DNA of 64,000 nt from Malachius bipustulatus. Lineage: Eukaryota; Arthropoda; Insecta; Coleoptera; Melyridae. Each line of letters begins with the position of its first letter. Position 1 is the stretch's first letter. Positions 32,198 to 41,300 of this stretch are shown piece after piece. The stretch spans positions 48,535,341-48,599,340 of the forward strand of contig OU342632.1 of the NCBI GenBank assembly GCA_910589415.1, given 5' to 3'. The notes under the pieces are model-generated. The model worked only from the letters and a program-made list of their open reading frames with translations, did no database searches and was not told where the DNA came from. Position numbers and translations under genes: made by a program.

Positions 32198-33158
32198 TGC
32201 CCGGTTTCACCAACAGCAAATAAATCTCTAAATAACTATTGAATGAATAAGTTTTATTCTCTAGTTAAATCTATTCTTGTTTCACCAACGTGTTTGACAG
32301 CTCAGTTAGTTATTCATAAAATAGGCAGATATTCAGTACAATTTCGAACATAAATTGTACATTTATGCATGAAATTGCAGTAACGTCACCTTAAACTTTA
32401 AATAAAATCTTAATTCGTGTTGTGTGTAGTTTAATAGCTTATTCATTCCGACGTGCGCTTCGTGTGGATATATGTATACCTATTATAATTAAAATAAACC
32501 ATACTGTATAAACTTTTTAATAGGATGAACAACAATGGAGAGTGAAAATTGAGCGAAAACTCATACAGCTTTTCCCAAGTTACTCCCTGCGACTTGCATG
32601 TGCTTTTTGGAAAGCAAGCCGAAGGACTAAAGAATGAATATGAAGCAATGCTGATTTTCCCTCTTGTTCAAGTGTGCAAGGTCTCTTCTGACTGGGACGT
32701 CTTCTTGCCTCATGCTCTTCATCGGAAGACTCGGAGGAAGACGATGAAGATGTTAAAAGTCTAATTCGAAACATAACTGATTATGATATAGCAGTGTTTG
32801 ATAATAATTTAATTATTATAAACTTTGTAGGTAGTAATTATTGTTGATTAAATAAAAAAACAAGGTTTTTGTGTTTTTTTACCTTTGATTGATCAATCAC
32901 TCGCATCAAATACACTAAGATTAAGTTTAGAGTATTTTCTCACATTGACCAGTGTTGTAGAGCTGCAGAAGGGAAATTGTGGTTAGAAAACTATGAATAG
33001 AGACGTTAACTGGAACTATTTGGCTGGTTAGTTTATTTGCTGATTTATTCATAGAATAGAGCTATTCGTGTTTGGTGAAACAGAAGCTGTCACTTTTTAA
33101 CCAATGAATAAGTTTAATCTATGAATAAGGTCTTATTTACTGTTGGTGAAACCGGGCA
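32198..33158 (-). mobile_element. Harbinger-type element, copy A, TAA target
   Basis: The 961-bp element has ends TGCCCGGTTTCACCAACAGC and the matching reverse complement at 33158. TAA lies on both sides (32195-32197, 33159-33161). A small minus-strand ORF (32580-32774) is shared with copy B. It contains no full transposase. Confidence 0.9.
32580..32774 (-). pseudogene. Harbinger-type ORF fragment, copy A
   Basis: 64 codons with a serine-rich acidic segment SSSSESSDEEHEARRRPSQ followed by LLHIHSLVLRLAFQKAHAS. Copy B (33970-34167) conserves it at about 85 percent, with changes that keep the frame. The acidic-serine stretch before a basic patch resembles N-termini of Harbinger transposases or accessory proteins. 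That identity is an inference. Confidence 0.45.
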
Positions 33159-33474
33159 TAAATCAAGTAAAATTTCTTCGTGGATTAAACCATATTCCAC
33201 CGACCGTCTCAAGCTAGAACAGCCGTTTGGCAGAGGAGAGCTCTGTTGCCACTGTTGCCACGTAACAAGACTTTAATTGTCGTTTTTTTGTTTTTCAGGT
33301 AGGTAGGATAGAATCATTTAAATTAAATAATGTAATTAATATTAAGTGTACTAATTTATAATTATTAATAATTAATAAATAAAATTAAACCTTTTTTTCA
33401 GAGCAACGCAATTGTTTATTTTAAATTTTCAATTCCCAATAAGTTTGGAAGCATAATTATTGCCTTATAAATAT

Positions 33475-33597
33475 ACAGGGTGTCCTATTTAGAAAAAAAT
33501 AGGCAATGTTGCATTACCGAGTCAAGGAACACCCAGTATAATTTTTTTACATCAATAGAAAGCTAATTAAATTACAAAATTGACCCATGCCCGGTTT
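33475..33597. repeat. dispersed repeat copy, related to 2784-2910
   Basis: Starts ACAGGGTGTCCTATTTAGAA and ends at the left end of Harbinger copy B. It matches 2784-2910, so copy B landed within this older repeat. Confidence 0.65.
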
Positions 33598-33969
33598 CAC
33601 CAACAGCAAATAAATCTCTAAATAACTATTGAATGAATAAGTTTTATTCTCTAGTTAAATCTATTCTTGTTTCACCAACGTGTTTGACAGCTCAGTTAGT
33701 TATTCATAAAATAGGCAGATTTTCAGTACAATTTCGACCATAAATTGTACATTTATGCATGAAATTGCAGTAAACGTCACCTTAAATTTTAAAAAATAAA
33801 ATCCTAATTCGTGTTGTGTCTGGTTGATTTCATTCCAACGTGCCCTTTGCGTGGATACACATTATACCTATTACAATTATTAAACAAACCATAGTGTATC
33901 AACTTTATAAGTGGATGAACAACAGTGGAGAGTGAAAATGAAGCGAAAACTCATACAGTTTTTCCCAAG

Positions 33970-34167
33970 TCACTCCCTGCTACTTGTGTGTGCTTTTTGA
34001 AAAGCAAGCCGAAGGACTAAAGAATGAATATGAAGCAATGCTGATTTTCCCTCTTGTTCAAGTGTGCAAGGTTTCATCTGGCTGGGACGCCTTCTTGTCT
34101 CATGCTCTTCATCTGAAGACTCGGAAGAAACTGATGAAGATGCTGAAAGGCTAGTTCGAAAAATCAC
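33970..34167 (-). pseudogene. Harbinger-type ORF fragment, copy B
   Basis: 65 codons, SVSSESSDEEHETRRRPSQ then a conserved LLHIHSLVLRLAFQKAHTS. Homologous to 32580-32774; see there for what it may be. Confidence 0.45.
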
Positions 34168-34225
34168 TGATTATGATAGCAGTGTTTGATAAATTTTATT
34201 TAGAATAAATTGAAGTACCTTGAAA

Positions 34226-34527
34226 TATTCAAATAACTTTAGTAGGTAGGTACCTATTAACTGGAATAATAATTCATTTCTTAAACACTTTCCTATGGTC
34301 CATTTAATTATTATAAACTTTGTAGGTAGTAATTAGTGTTGTATAGCTATTATAATATCCACACCAGACAACAAAATTAAATAAAAAACAAGTTTTTTGT
34401 GTTTTTTTTTTACCTTTGATTTACCAATCACTCCCATCAAATACACTATAAGATTAACTTTAGAGTATTTTCTCATATTAATGAGTGTTGTAGAGCTGCA
34501 GAAGGAAAATTGAGGTTATAAAACTAT
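34226..34527. repeat. 302-bp direct duplication, copy left of gypsy
   Basis: Identical to 39557-39858 except for one base (GTAGGTAGT versus GTAGGCAGT). It belongs to Harbinger copy B. Between this copy and the 5' LTR lie 22 extra bases (34528-34549, AGCTTATAGCTTATATTAGT plus GT) that repeat words from the duplicated block. Confidence 0.95.
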
Positions 34528-34549
34528 AGCTTATAGCTTATATTAGTGT

Positions 34550-34995
34550 TGTAAGTTTGACGACTGTCCAAACTTAGCCGCCTTCAGGTTTTGGTCACAT
34601 GACTAAGAGTTGGGGGTGGTTGAGCGTGCGTACTCGCTATCAACGACGTGCCTCGAGAGGAGCCAGTGCCAGTGCCAGTGTCATTATTATTGTTAATAAA
34701 CCAGCAGGCACTAATAAACTATGCTGCGCCATAGTACCTAAAGTTATTATTATTATTAATTTTCGCTTAAAGTATTTTGTAATTTTACTGATAATAATTT
34801 ATCAGTAAAAACCGACAATTGTGTTGATTCAGGTAAACCTGTGTAATTATATAAGTTGTATATAGTTGTATATATTGGATATTTCTTTTATTACAGTATT
34901 TTTTCACTGCAACAATACGTGTTGGTTTTTCCACCTCAGTCTTACCCGTTCCTGAATTATAATTATTTGTTGAGTTTCTACGATAGAGACTTACA
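34550..34995 (+). repeat. gypsy 5' LTR (446 bp)
   Basis: Begins TGTAAGTTTGACGACTGTCC and ends GAGACTTACA. It includes a GCCAGT triplicate (about 34668) and AATAAA near 34696. The same sequence recurs at 39111-39556. Confidence 0.97.
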
Positions 34996-35007
34996 AATCA
35001 ACACAAT

Positions 35008-36112
35008 ATGGGCGATATCAAAGCAAGATTTCATTTCGTATCAGAAGCATTAAACACAAAAACAACGGTGGTCAAGGTCAAAACGATTCAACTGATCGAA
35101 CAACCAGAAGTTTTCAATTTCCCGGCCGACCAACAAACGAGCGCTTATCACAAAAATCTTTTCGAACATCCAGTGGTAAAAGGAGTCGTCAAAAACTTGA
35201 AGGAACGAAATAAATTCCGAAATGTGGTCATCACTTTAACACAGGATGGTCTCCGAGACGAATATCTGGACGAGGAAGGTAACGTTGTTTTTAACGAGTA
35301 TTATTTGGAGGTTGTCGGGGACACCCCTCCTCAACCCTTCCCAGTACCTAGTCCTCCACTTGAAAATTCAATGCATTCCATCGCGAAAAATATGGTGATG
35401 GGAAAATTTAACGGTAAAAATTTTAACGCGGAGTCATGGTTAAAAATTTTTATAAGTGAATGCAACCGCCTAAATGTAGGAGAAGCAAAATTCGCTGAAA
35501 TTATGAGATTATTTTTGGAAGATAGTGCATTAGAGTGGCACTCGATATTTTTGAAAACAAATTCATTGACCCATGCATGGGAATTTTGGAATAATTCTTT
35601 TATTGACACTTTCGGTCAAAAATCATGGTCTGAGATTGAATACGCATACACGTATAAATATTTGAACGGGGCATTTTTTGAATTTGCATTAAAGAAACGG
35701 AATTTATTGATCGATGTAGATCTCGAATTGACAATAAATTCTCAGATAAACTTAATAGTAATAGCTTTGCCGAATTACGTTAGATCAAGATTACACGGAA
35801 AAATAGAAACAATTGAGATTTTAATGAGAAATTTGAAAAAAAATGGAGCCTATGGTAAATAGATTTAAAAACGCGGGAATTGAAGACAGCGGAAAACCGA
35901 AACAAAACAAGTCAAATGAAAAACGCGGATACAATAATTACTCTCCTTGTTCGTATTGTGAAAGCATAGGTTATCCGAACAGATATCATCCCGAAAATTT
36001 ATGTCGAACAAAATTAAATAACAAAAACATACAGAAAAATGAAAAAATTAGAATAGCGAATAATACCGAACTACAAAACCTAATCTCTTCCACCGAAGAG
36101 GCAAAAAACTAA
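35008..36112 (+). CDS. gypsy gag, with one frameshift near 35840
   Basis: Gag packages the element RNA. The first frame (35008-35862) reads MGDIKARFHFVSEA, then a capsid-like region around FNAESWLKIFISECNRL and WEFWNNSFIDTFGQKSW (about residues 145-200). At a run of eight A bases (35835-35842) a one-base excess shifts reading; the second frame (35843-36112) carries the nucleocapsid. Its zinc motif is CSYCESIGYPNRYHPENLC, CX2CX9HX4C, with wider spacing than the usual CX2CX4HX4C. It ends at TAA 36110-36112 immediately after the slippery site. Either the eighth A is a recent mutation or sequencing slip, or gag is made as two products. Confidence 0.88.
36103..36109 (+). promoter_or_regulatory. 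gag-pol -1 ribosomal frameshift site A-AAA-AAC
   Basis: In the nucleocapsid frame the codons are GCA AAA AAC TAA. A-AAA-AAC is a canonical X-XXY-YYZ heptamer and lies directly before the gag stop. Slipping back one base enters the pol frame at CTA (36109), which then stays open to 39138. The fit of frame, heptamer and stop is exact. Confidence 0.85.
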
Positions 36113-39100
36113 CTGTTACCCCACTTATAAAAGTAAAAATATTAATAAATAATAATCCAGCTATAGCCATTTATGATTCAGGAGCGAATGTATCATTAAT
36201 TAATTATAATTTTTGGAAGAAGCTGGATGTAGAAAGAAATATAAGTGGGGGAAACATAAGAACATTATCGGGAACATCAAAGTCAGAAGGTATGGTCTCG
36301 GTAGAAATGAAAATTCTTAGCATCACGAAAATATTTGATTTGTTCATAATAAAAAGCGAATCTTTTAAGGATGACGTTTTATTAGGATTGAATAGTATTA
36401 AAGAATTTAAATTACGACAAGACGAGAATTTGAAAATAAGTCAAAATTATCAGAAACCAATTATAAATTTTATCAAAGACACACTAACATCAAATTCGCA
36501 TACATTGAGGGAAATTGATCCCATAAAAAAAATACTAAGTAAATACGATGAGGTATTTGCGAAAGGCAAATTTGATGTTGGTACAGTAAAAAATTACGAG
36601 GCTACGATAAAACTCACGGAAAATAAATACATAGCTAAAAAACCATATAGATGTTCGTTACAAGATAAAGCCGAAATAGAAAAGCAAATAGCAGAATTAT
36701 TAAAATCAGGTCTAATTGAAGAATCAAATAGTCCTAATGCAGCACCTGTAACATTAGCTTTTAAAAAAGAAGAGGGAAAAAGGTCTCGATTATGTATTGA
36801 TTATCGAGAATTAAATAAAATTGTTGTGCCGGAGAGTCAACCTTTCCCACGAATCGATGAATTAGTGTTACGGGCAAGAAATTGTAGGTATTTTACGAAG
36901 TTTGACGTGAACTCGGCATTTTGGTCGATTCCGCTACGCAGTAAAGATAAATACAAAACAGCCTTTGTAACCCATTACGGTCATTGGCAATGGTGTTGTT
37001 TACCGTTTGGACTGAAAATTTCACCAGCGATATTTCAGAGAATTTTATCTGGCATGATAAGGAAAAATAATTTGGAAACATTTGCTGTAAATTATATCGA
37101 TGATATCTTGATTTATTCAGAAAATTACGAAGATCATCTGAGACATATTGAATTGGCTTTGAAAATGTTATCAGGTAATGGTTTCAAATTAAACTTATCC
37201 AAATGTTTATTCGCACAAAATGTAATAAAATATTTAGGACACGAAATAGGGTTTAACTGTATAAAGCCCCTAAACAATAATGTAATTGCAATAAAAAACT
37301 TTCCTACACATAAAACAAAAAAAAATATCAGGCAATTTTTGGGAAAACTAAACTTTTATTTACAATATATCCCTAGAGCTTCAATAGTGCTAGAACCATT
37401 TCATAATTTACTGAGGAAAAACGTGGAGTTTAAGTGGTCAGAAATTTGCCAAGAAAATTTTGAGAAAGTCAAAAATTGTTTGTGCTCGGAACCAATTTTA
37501 GCTATTTTTGATCCGAATAGCCAGATTCATATCTATACTGATGCTTGTCTAGTAGGTGTAGGTGCAATTTTAAAACAACCACAAGCAGACAAATCATTAA
37601 AACCTGTTTTTTATTTCTCTCGAAAATTAACGGACCGACAAAAAACGAAAAAAGCTATTTATATAGAATGCCTGGCAATTAAAGAGGCTATTTTATACTG
37701 GCAATATTACCTAATGGGTCATAAATTTATTATTTATACGGATCATAAGCCGCTAGAAAACTTTAATATTAAAAATTGTAAAGATCCGGAATTACGAGAA
37801 ATCCTAAATTACATATCCCAGTTTGATTTCGAAATAAAATATAACCCAGGCAAAGAAAATTTGGAGGCAGATTGTCTATCAAGGAATCCAGTCCTACAGG
37901 ATCAAGAGGATGGCTGCGAACATTCCATAGTTAAAATCGTGAACTTTATCAATGTAACTGATATAATTAAGGATCAAACGCAATTGAAAATAAACGAAAA
38001 GTGTGATTTCGAGAATAACATAATTTACATAACTTTAAATAACAAGAGGAAAATTTTGGTAACTGAAGAATTCGGCATAAAACTTATAAGAACAGTACAT
38101 GAAAAACAAGGACATGTGGGAGTAAAACAATTAACACTAACGATAACAAGAAAATTTTACTTTAAAAATATGCATAAACATATAAAAATAATATGCCGCA
38201 CATGTGAGACATGCATAAAAAATAAATCCAGAATTGCGAATTACAAAGCTCCGCTTTCACAACTAGGACTCGCGAAAAAACCATTCGAAATTATTTCTCT
38301 TGATACAATAGGAGGTTTTGCAGGCAACAAAAGTACAAAAAAATATTTACATCTAATCATAGACCATTTTACAAGATTTGCTTTCATTGAAACTTCGAAA
38401 ACTCAAAGTGCTAGAGATTTTATAAACTTGATCAAATCGATAAAAAATAAACACGACGTAGAAACTTTGTTAACAGATCAATATGGAGGCATAAATTCGA
38501 AAGAATTCAAACAATATCTAAAATCAGAGAGGATAAATTTAATTTTCACTGCAGTCGACTGTGCTTTCTCTAATGGTCTGAATGAAAGATCTAACCAAAC
38601 CTTGATAAATAGAATAAGGTGCAAAATTTACAATGAAAGAAACCGACCATGGACTGTATTGGCACAAGAATGTGTAAATGAATATAATAATACGATTCAT
38701 AGCTCAACGGGGTTTACTCCGAAATATTTATTAACTGGAGTAGATGACTTTATGTTACCGAAAGAACTAAATGAAAATAATGAAAAAAATCTAGAAAATA
38801 ACAGAAAAATAGCATGTGAAAATTCGAAGAAAATCCATGAAAAAAATAAAAAATACTATGATAAAAATTCAGTAGCGATAAAATATAATGAGGGAGATTT
38901 GGTGTACATACAAAATAGTAATAAACTAAATAGAAATAAATTAGATCCAATTAGAATAGGTCCGTACAAAATAAAAAAGAAAGTATCAGATGTGATATTT
39001 GTCATTGACAGCGGTTTAAGAAAAAATGAATCCAATCTTTTCCATGCTAGTAAATTAATCCCTTATTTTCCATCCTTCATACCAGAGCCCGCAGCTTTAA

Positions 39101-39138
39101 AAGGGGGGGATGTAAGTTTGACGACTGTCCAAACTTAG
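36109..39138 (+). CDS. gypsy pol: protease, RT, RNase H, integrase
   Basis: 1009 codons open from the slippery site. Protease YDSGANVSLIN (Asp codon at 36175). RT with RLCIDYRELNKIV, KFDVNSAFWSIPL, LPFGLKISPAIFQRI and the catalytic YIDDILIY (37093). RNase H with IYTDACLVGVGA, ECLAIKEA, YTDHKPL and EADCLSRNP. Integrase zinc region HEKQGH ... CRTCETC (38100-38215), then catalytic ISLDTIGG, LTDQYGG and NERSNQTL in DD35E spacing. A C-terminal GPYKI-type module follows (DPIRIGPYKIKKKV). All catalytic residues are present and there is no stop, so enzyme could be made. There is no env downstream; the frame ends 27 bp inside the 3' LTR. Confidence 0.96.
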   Translation, partial: LTVTPLIKVKILINNNPAIAIYDSGANVSLINYNFWKKLDVERNISGGNIRTLSGTSKSEGMVSVEMKILSITKIFDLFIIKSESFKDDVLLGLNSIKEFKLRQDENLKISQNYQKPIINFIKDTLTSNSHTLREIDPIKKILSKYDEVFAKGKFDVGTVKNYEATIKLTENKYIAKKPYRCSLQDKAEIEKQIAELLKSGLIEESNSPNAAPVTLAFKKEEGKRSRLCIDYRELNKIVVPESQPFPRIDELVLRARNCRYFTKFDVNSAFWSIPLRSKDKYKTAFVTHYGHWQWCCLPFGLKISPAIFQRILSGMIRKNNLETFAVNYIDDILIYSENYEDHLRHIELALKMLSGNGFKLNLSKCLFAQNVIKYLGHEIGFNCIKPLNNNVIAIKNFPTHKTKKNIRQFLGKLNFYLQYIPRASIVLEPFHNLLRKNVEFKWSEICQENFEKVKNCLCSEPILAIFDPNSQIHIYTDACLVGVGAILKQPQADKSLKPVFYFSRKLTDRQKTKKAIYIECLAIKEAILYWQYYLMGHKFIIYTDHKPLENFNIKNCKDPELREILNYISQFDFEIKYNPGKENLEADCLSRNPVLQDQEDGCEHSIVKIVNFINVTDIIKDQTQLKINEKCDFENNIIYITLNNKRKILVTEEFGIKLIRTVHEKQGHVGVKQLTLTITRKFYFKNMHKHIKIICRTCETCIKNKSRIANYKAPLSQLGLAKKPFEIISLDTIGGFAGNKSTKKYLHLIIDHFTRFAFIETSKTQSARDFINLIKSIKNKHDVETLLTDQYGGINSKEFKQYLKSERINLIFTAVDCAFSNGLNERSNQTLINRIRCKIYNERNRPWTVLAQECVNEYNNTIHSSTGFTPKYLLTGVDDFMLPKELNENNEKNLENNRKIACENSKKIHEKNKKYYDKNSVAIKYNEGDLVYIQNSNKLNRNKLDPIRIGPYKIKKKVSDVIFVIDSGLRKNESNLFHASKLIPYFPSFIPEPAALKGGDVSLTTVQT
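39098..39110 (+). promoter_or_regulatory. gypsy polypurine tract
   Basis: The tract AAAAGGGGGGGA lies immediately before the 3' LTR, in the place where plus-strand synthesis is primed. It is inside the pol reading frame (KGGD). Confidence 0.9.
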
Positions 39139-39556
39139 CCGCCTTCAGGTTTTGGTCACATGACTAAGAGTTGGGGGTGGTTGAGCGTGCGTACTCGCTA
39201 TCAACGACGTGCCTCGAGAGGAGCCAGTGCCAGTGCCAGTGTCATTATTATTGTTAATAAACCAGCAGGCACTAATAAACTATGCTGCGCCATAGTACCT
39301 AAAGTTATTATTATTATTAATTTTCGCTTAAAGTATTTTGTAATTTTACTGATAATAATTTATCAGTAAAAACCGACAATTGTGTTGATTCAGGTAAACC
39401 TGTGTAATTATATAAGTTGTATATAGTTGTATATATTGGATATTTCTTTTATTACAGTATTTTTTCACTGCAACAATACGTGTTGGTTTTTCCACCTCAG
39501 TCTTACCCGTTCCTGAATTATAATTATTTGTTGAGTTTCTACGATAGAGACTTACA
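39111..39556 (+). repeat. gypsy 3' LTR (446 bp)
   Basis: Matches the 5' LTR as far as I can read; the 69-codon frame inside it translates identically in both. Confidence 0.97.
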
Positions 39557-39858
39557 TATTCAAATAACTTTAGTAGGTAGGTACCTATTAACTGGAATAA
39601 TAATTCATTTCTTAAACACTTTCCTATGGTCCATTTAATTATTATAAACTTTGTAGGCAGTAATTAGTGTTGTATAGCTATTATAATATCCACACCAGAC
39701 AACAAAATTAAATAAAAAACAAGTTTTTTGTGTTTTTTTTTTACCTTTGATTTACCAATCACTCCCATCAAATACACTATAAGATTAACTTTAGAGTATT
39801 TTCTCATATTAATGAGTGTTGTAGAGCTGCAGAAGGAAAATTGAGGTTATAAAACTAT
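39557..39858. repeat. 302-bp direct duplication, copy right of gypsy
   Basis: Begins immediately after the last base of the 3' LTR and continues seamlessly into the rest of Harbinger copy B (GAATAGAGACGTTAACTG). See 34226-34527. Confidence 0.95.
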
Positions 39859-40299
39859 GAATAGAGACGTTAACTGTAACTATTTGGCTGGTTAGTTTAT
39901 TTGCCGATTTATTCATAGAATAGAGCTATTCGTGTTTGGTGAAACAGAAGCTGTCACTTTTTAACCAATGAATAAGTTTAATCTATGAATAAGGTCTTAT
40001 TTACTGTTGGTGAAACCGGGCACTACTCTTGCATTTTTTTTAACTCAAAACTGAAAGATTTATTTGACCGTTTCCAGATTTTCTGCGCACCCGTACAGAT
40101 AAGCAGATTTGTCAATTCTTATCCCATATGCGGTAATCTCTGGATAATTGAAAACTTTTACCTGCTGAGTTAAACCTGCAATAAATTTTATAAAGGAGGG
40201 TCATAAATTTTTCAAATAACTTTACTTGTGACATTTTAAGGAATATTGAACTGAGCATTGGCTTCTTACGGACCAAGAAAAAGTAGGTAAAGTATTATT

Positions 40300-41300
40300 A
40301 TATTGCTCTATAACGGAAATTCATATATCCCATGCTACAGCACAGAAACGAGAAGCAGTACTTTTAACAGCAGTAGCGGTGAAAAAATTTGTCACATATT
40401 TGATTGTATGTCTGCAGTTCAGAAACTTGGTAAGCCATTAAATTCAAGAATTTAATATTTAGTAATTTAGTATTCGAACATTATGAAGAAAATTCCATCA
40501 AAAATGCAACTAGAATAAAGAGAGGTGGCACAGATTCAATAAACAAGATAATCGATTCTGGAAGCGTTCTATTGCCTCTTCAGTGGAATCTGTTTATTAA
40601 TTCAACATTTAATAAAAAGCAGTTGACCAATTTTCGGTCAAATTAGGCATTACAACATTCAGCGAAAGAGAATATAGAGTTTGTAACAAGTGGCGGGTTC
40701 TCTGATGTTTATCAATATAAAAGTAATTTTTTCTTGGATGATGACCTGTTGATCTCAAATCAGTAGGATACATACATATCAGCAGATACAAGAATTTTAT
40801 TGCAATTCTGTCAGCAAAAAAAGCTGGGTATAAGAAATGTATCATTGAATGTAACCATACTGATGTATTGGTATACTACTGGTACATTTCAGAGAACATT
40901 TAATTCCTGAAATGTGGATGAAGGAAAAAAAAAGGCAGTGTTCGGCTCATTCCCATAAACAAAATAAATTTAGACCAACGCCTGATTAAAAACCTCCCAG
41001 CTTTTCTTGCACTGACAGGGTGCGATGTAACTAGTCAATTTGCAGGTTTTGGGAAAAAAAAAACTTGCTGGAAAACGTAATTAAACGTTCTTCTGGAAAA
41101 TTTTGGAAAGACATGGAACAAAACAATTTTTTCAAATGTTCACAATTTTATCCTGAATCTTTATACGGCCAACGAAAATATAACTTCAATAAATCATCTG
41201 CGAGGTTTCTTAGCTGCTTCTAAAACTTTACATAAGCTCCCTCCAACAGAAGGCAGCCTCCAACAGAAAACACCTCACGGAGTTGGAATCATACACTACC
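40300..41300 (+). pseudogene. decayed TE-associated ORF with ADTR / TDV / LTGCD motifs
   Basis: Discontinuous reading gives ISADTRILLQFCQQKKLGI (about 40780-40830), HTDVLVYYW (about 40858-40884) and FGSFPINKINLDQRLIKNLP followed by AFLALTGCDVTSQFAGFGKK (40945-41060). The order EADTR, DTDV and ALTGCDT is that of a large family of invertebrate ORFs of unknown activity that are found in many near-identical genomic copies. Stops interrupt every stretch. Upstream text near 40330-40420 may be the same gene. I know of no established function for the family. Confidence 0.55.

Larger units (their letters stand above)
34550..39556 (+). mobile_element. Ty3/gypsy LTR retrotransposon, young, nearly intact
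   Basis: A 5007-bp element with 446-bp LTRs (TGTAAG...CTTACA) that look identical, gag (one frameshift), and an intact 1009-codon pol frame reached by -1 frameshifting. It has an AAAAGGGGGGGA polypurine tract and no envelope gene. No short target duplication is present; instead the 302-bp block recurs on both sides. Only 12 bp separate the 5' LTR from the gag ATG, so a primer site, if conventional, would overlap the gag start (TGGGCGATATC at 35009). Confidence 0.96.
33598..40022 (-). mobile_element. Harbinger-type element, copy B, split by gypsy
   Basis: Left end TGCCCGGTTTCACCAACAGC at 33598, right end GGTGAAACCGGGCA at 40022. Without the gypsy element and the duplicated 302 bp it is about 1.1 kb, slightly longer than copy A because of an extra AT-rich piece. 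The flanks read CCA and CTA, not an exact three-base duplication. The minus-strand ORF fragment at 33970-34167 corresponds to that of copy A. Confidence 0.85.

Noticed and set aside
34599..34808. 69-codon ORF, repeated at 39160-39369
   Set aside because: It lies entirely inside the gypsy LTRs and occurs twice only because the LTR does.
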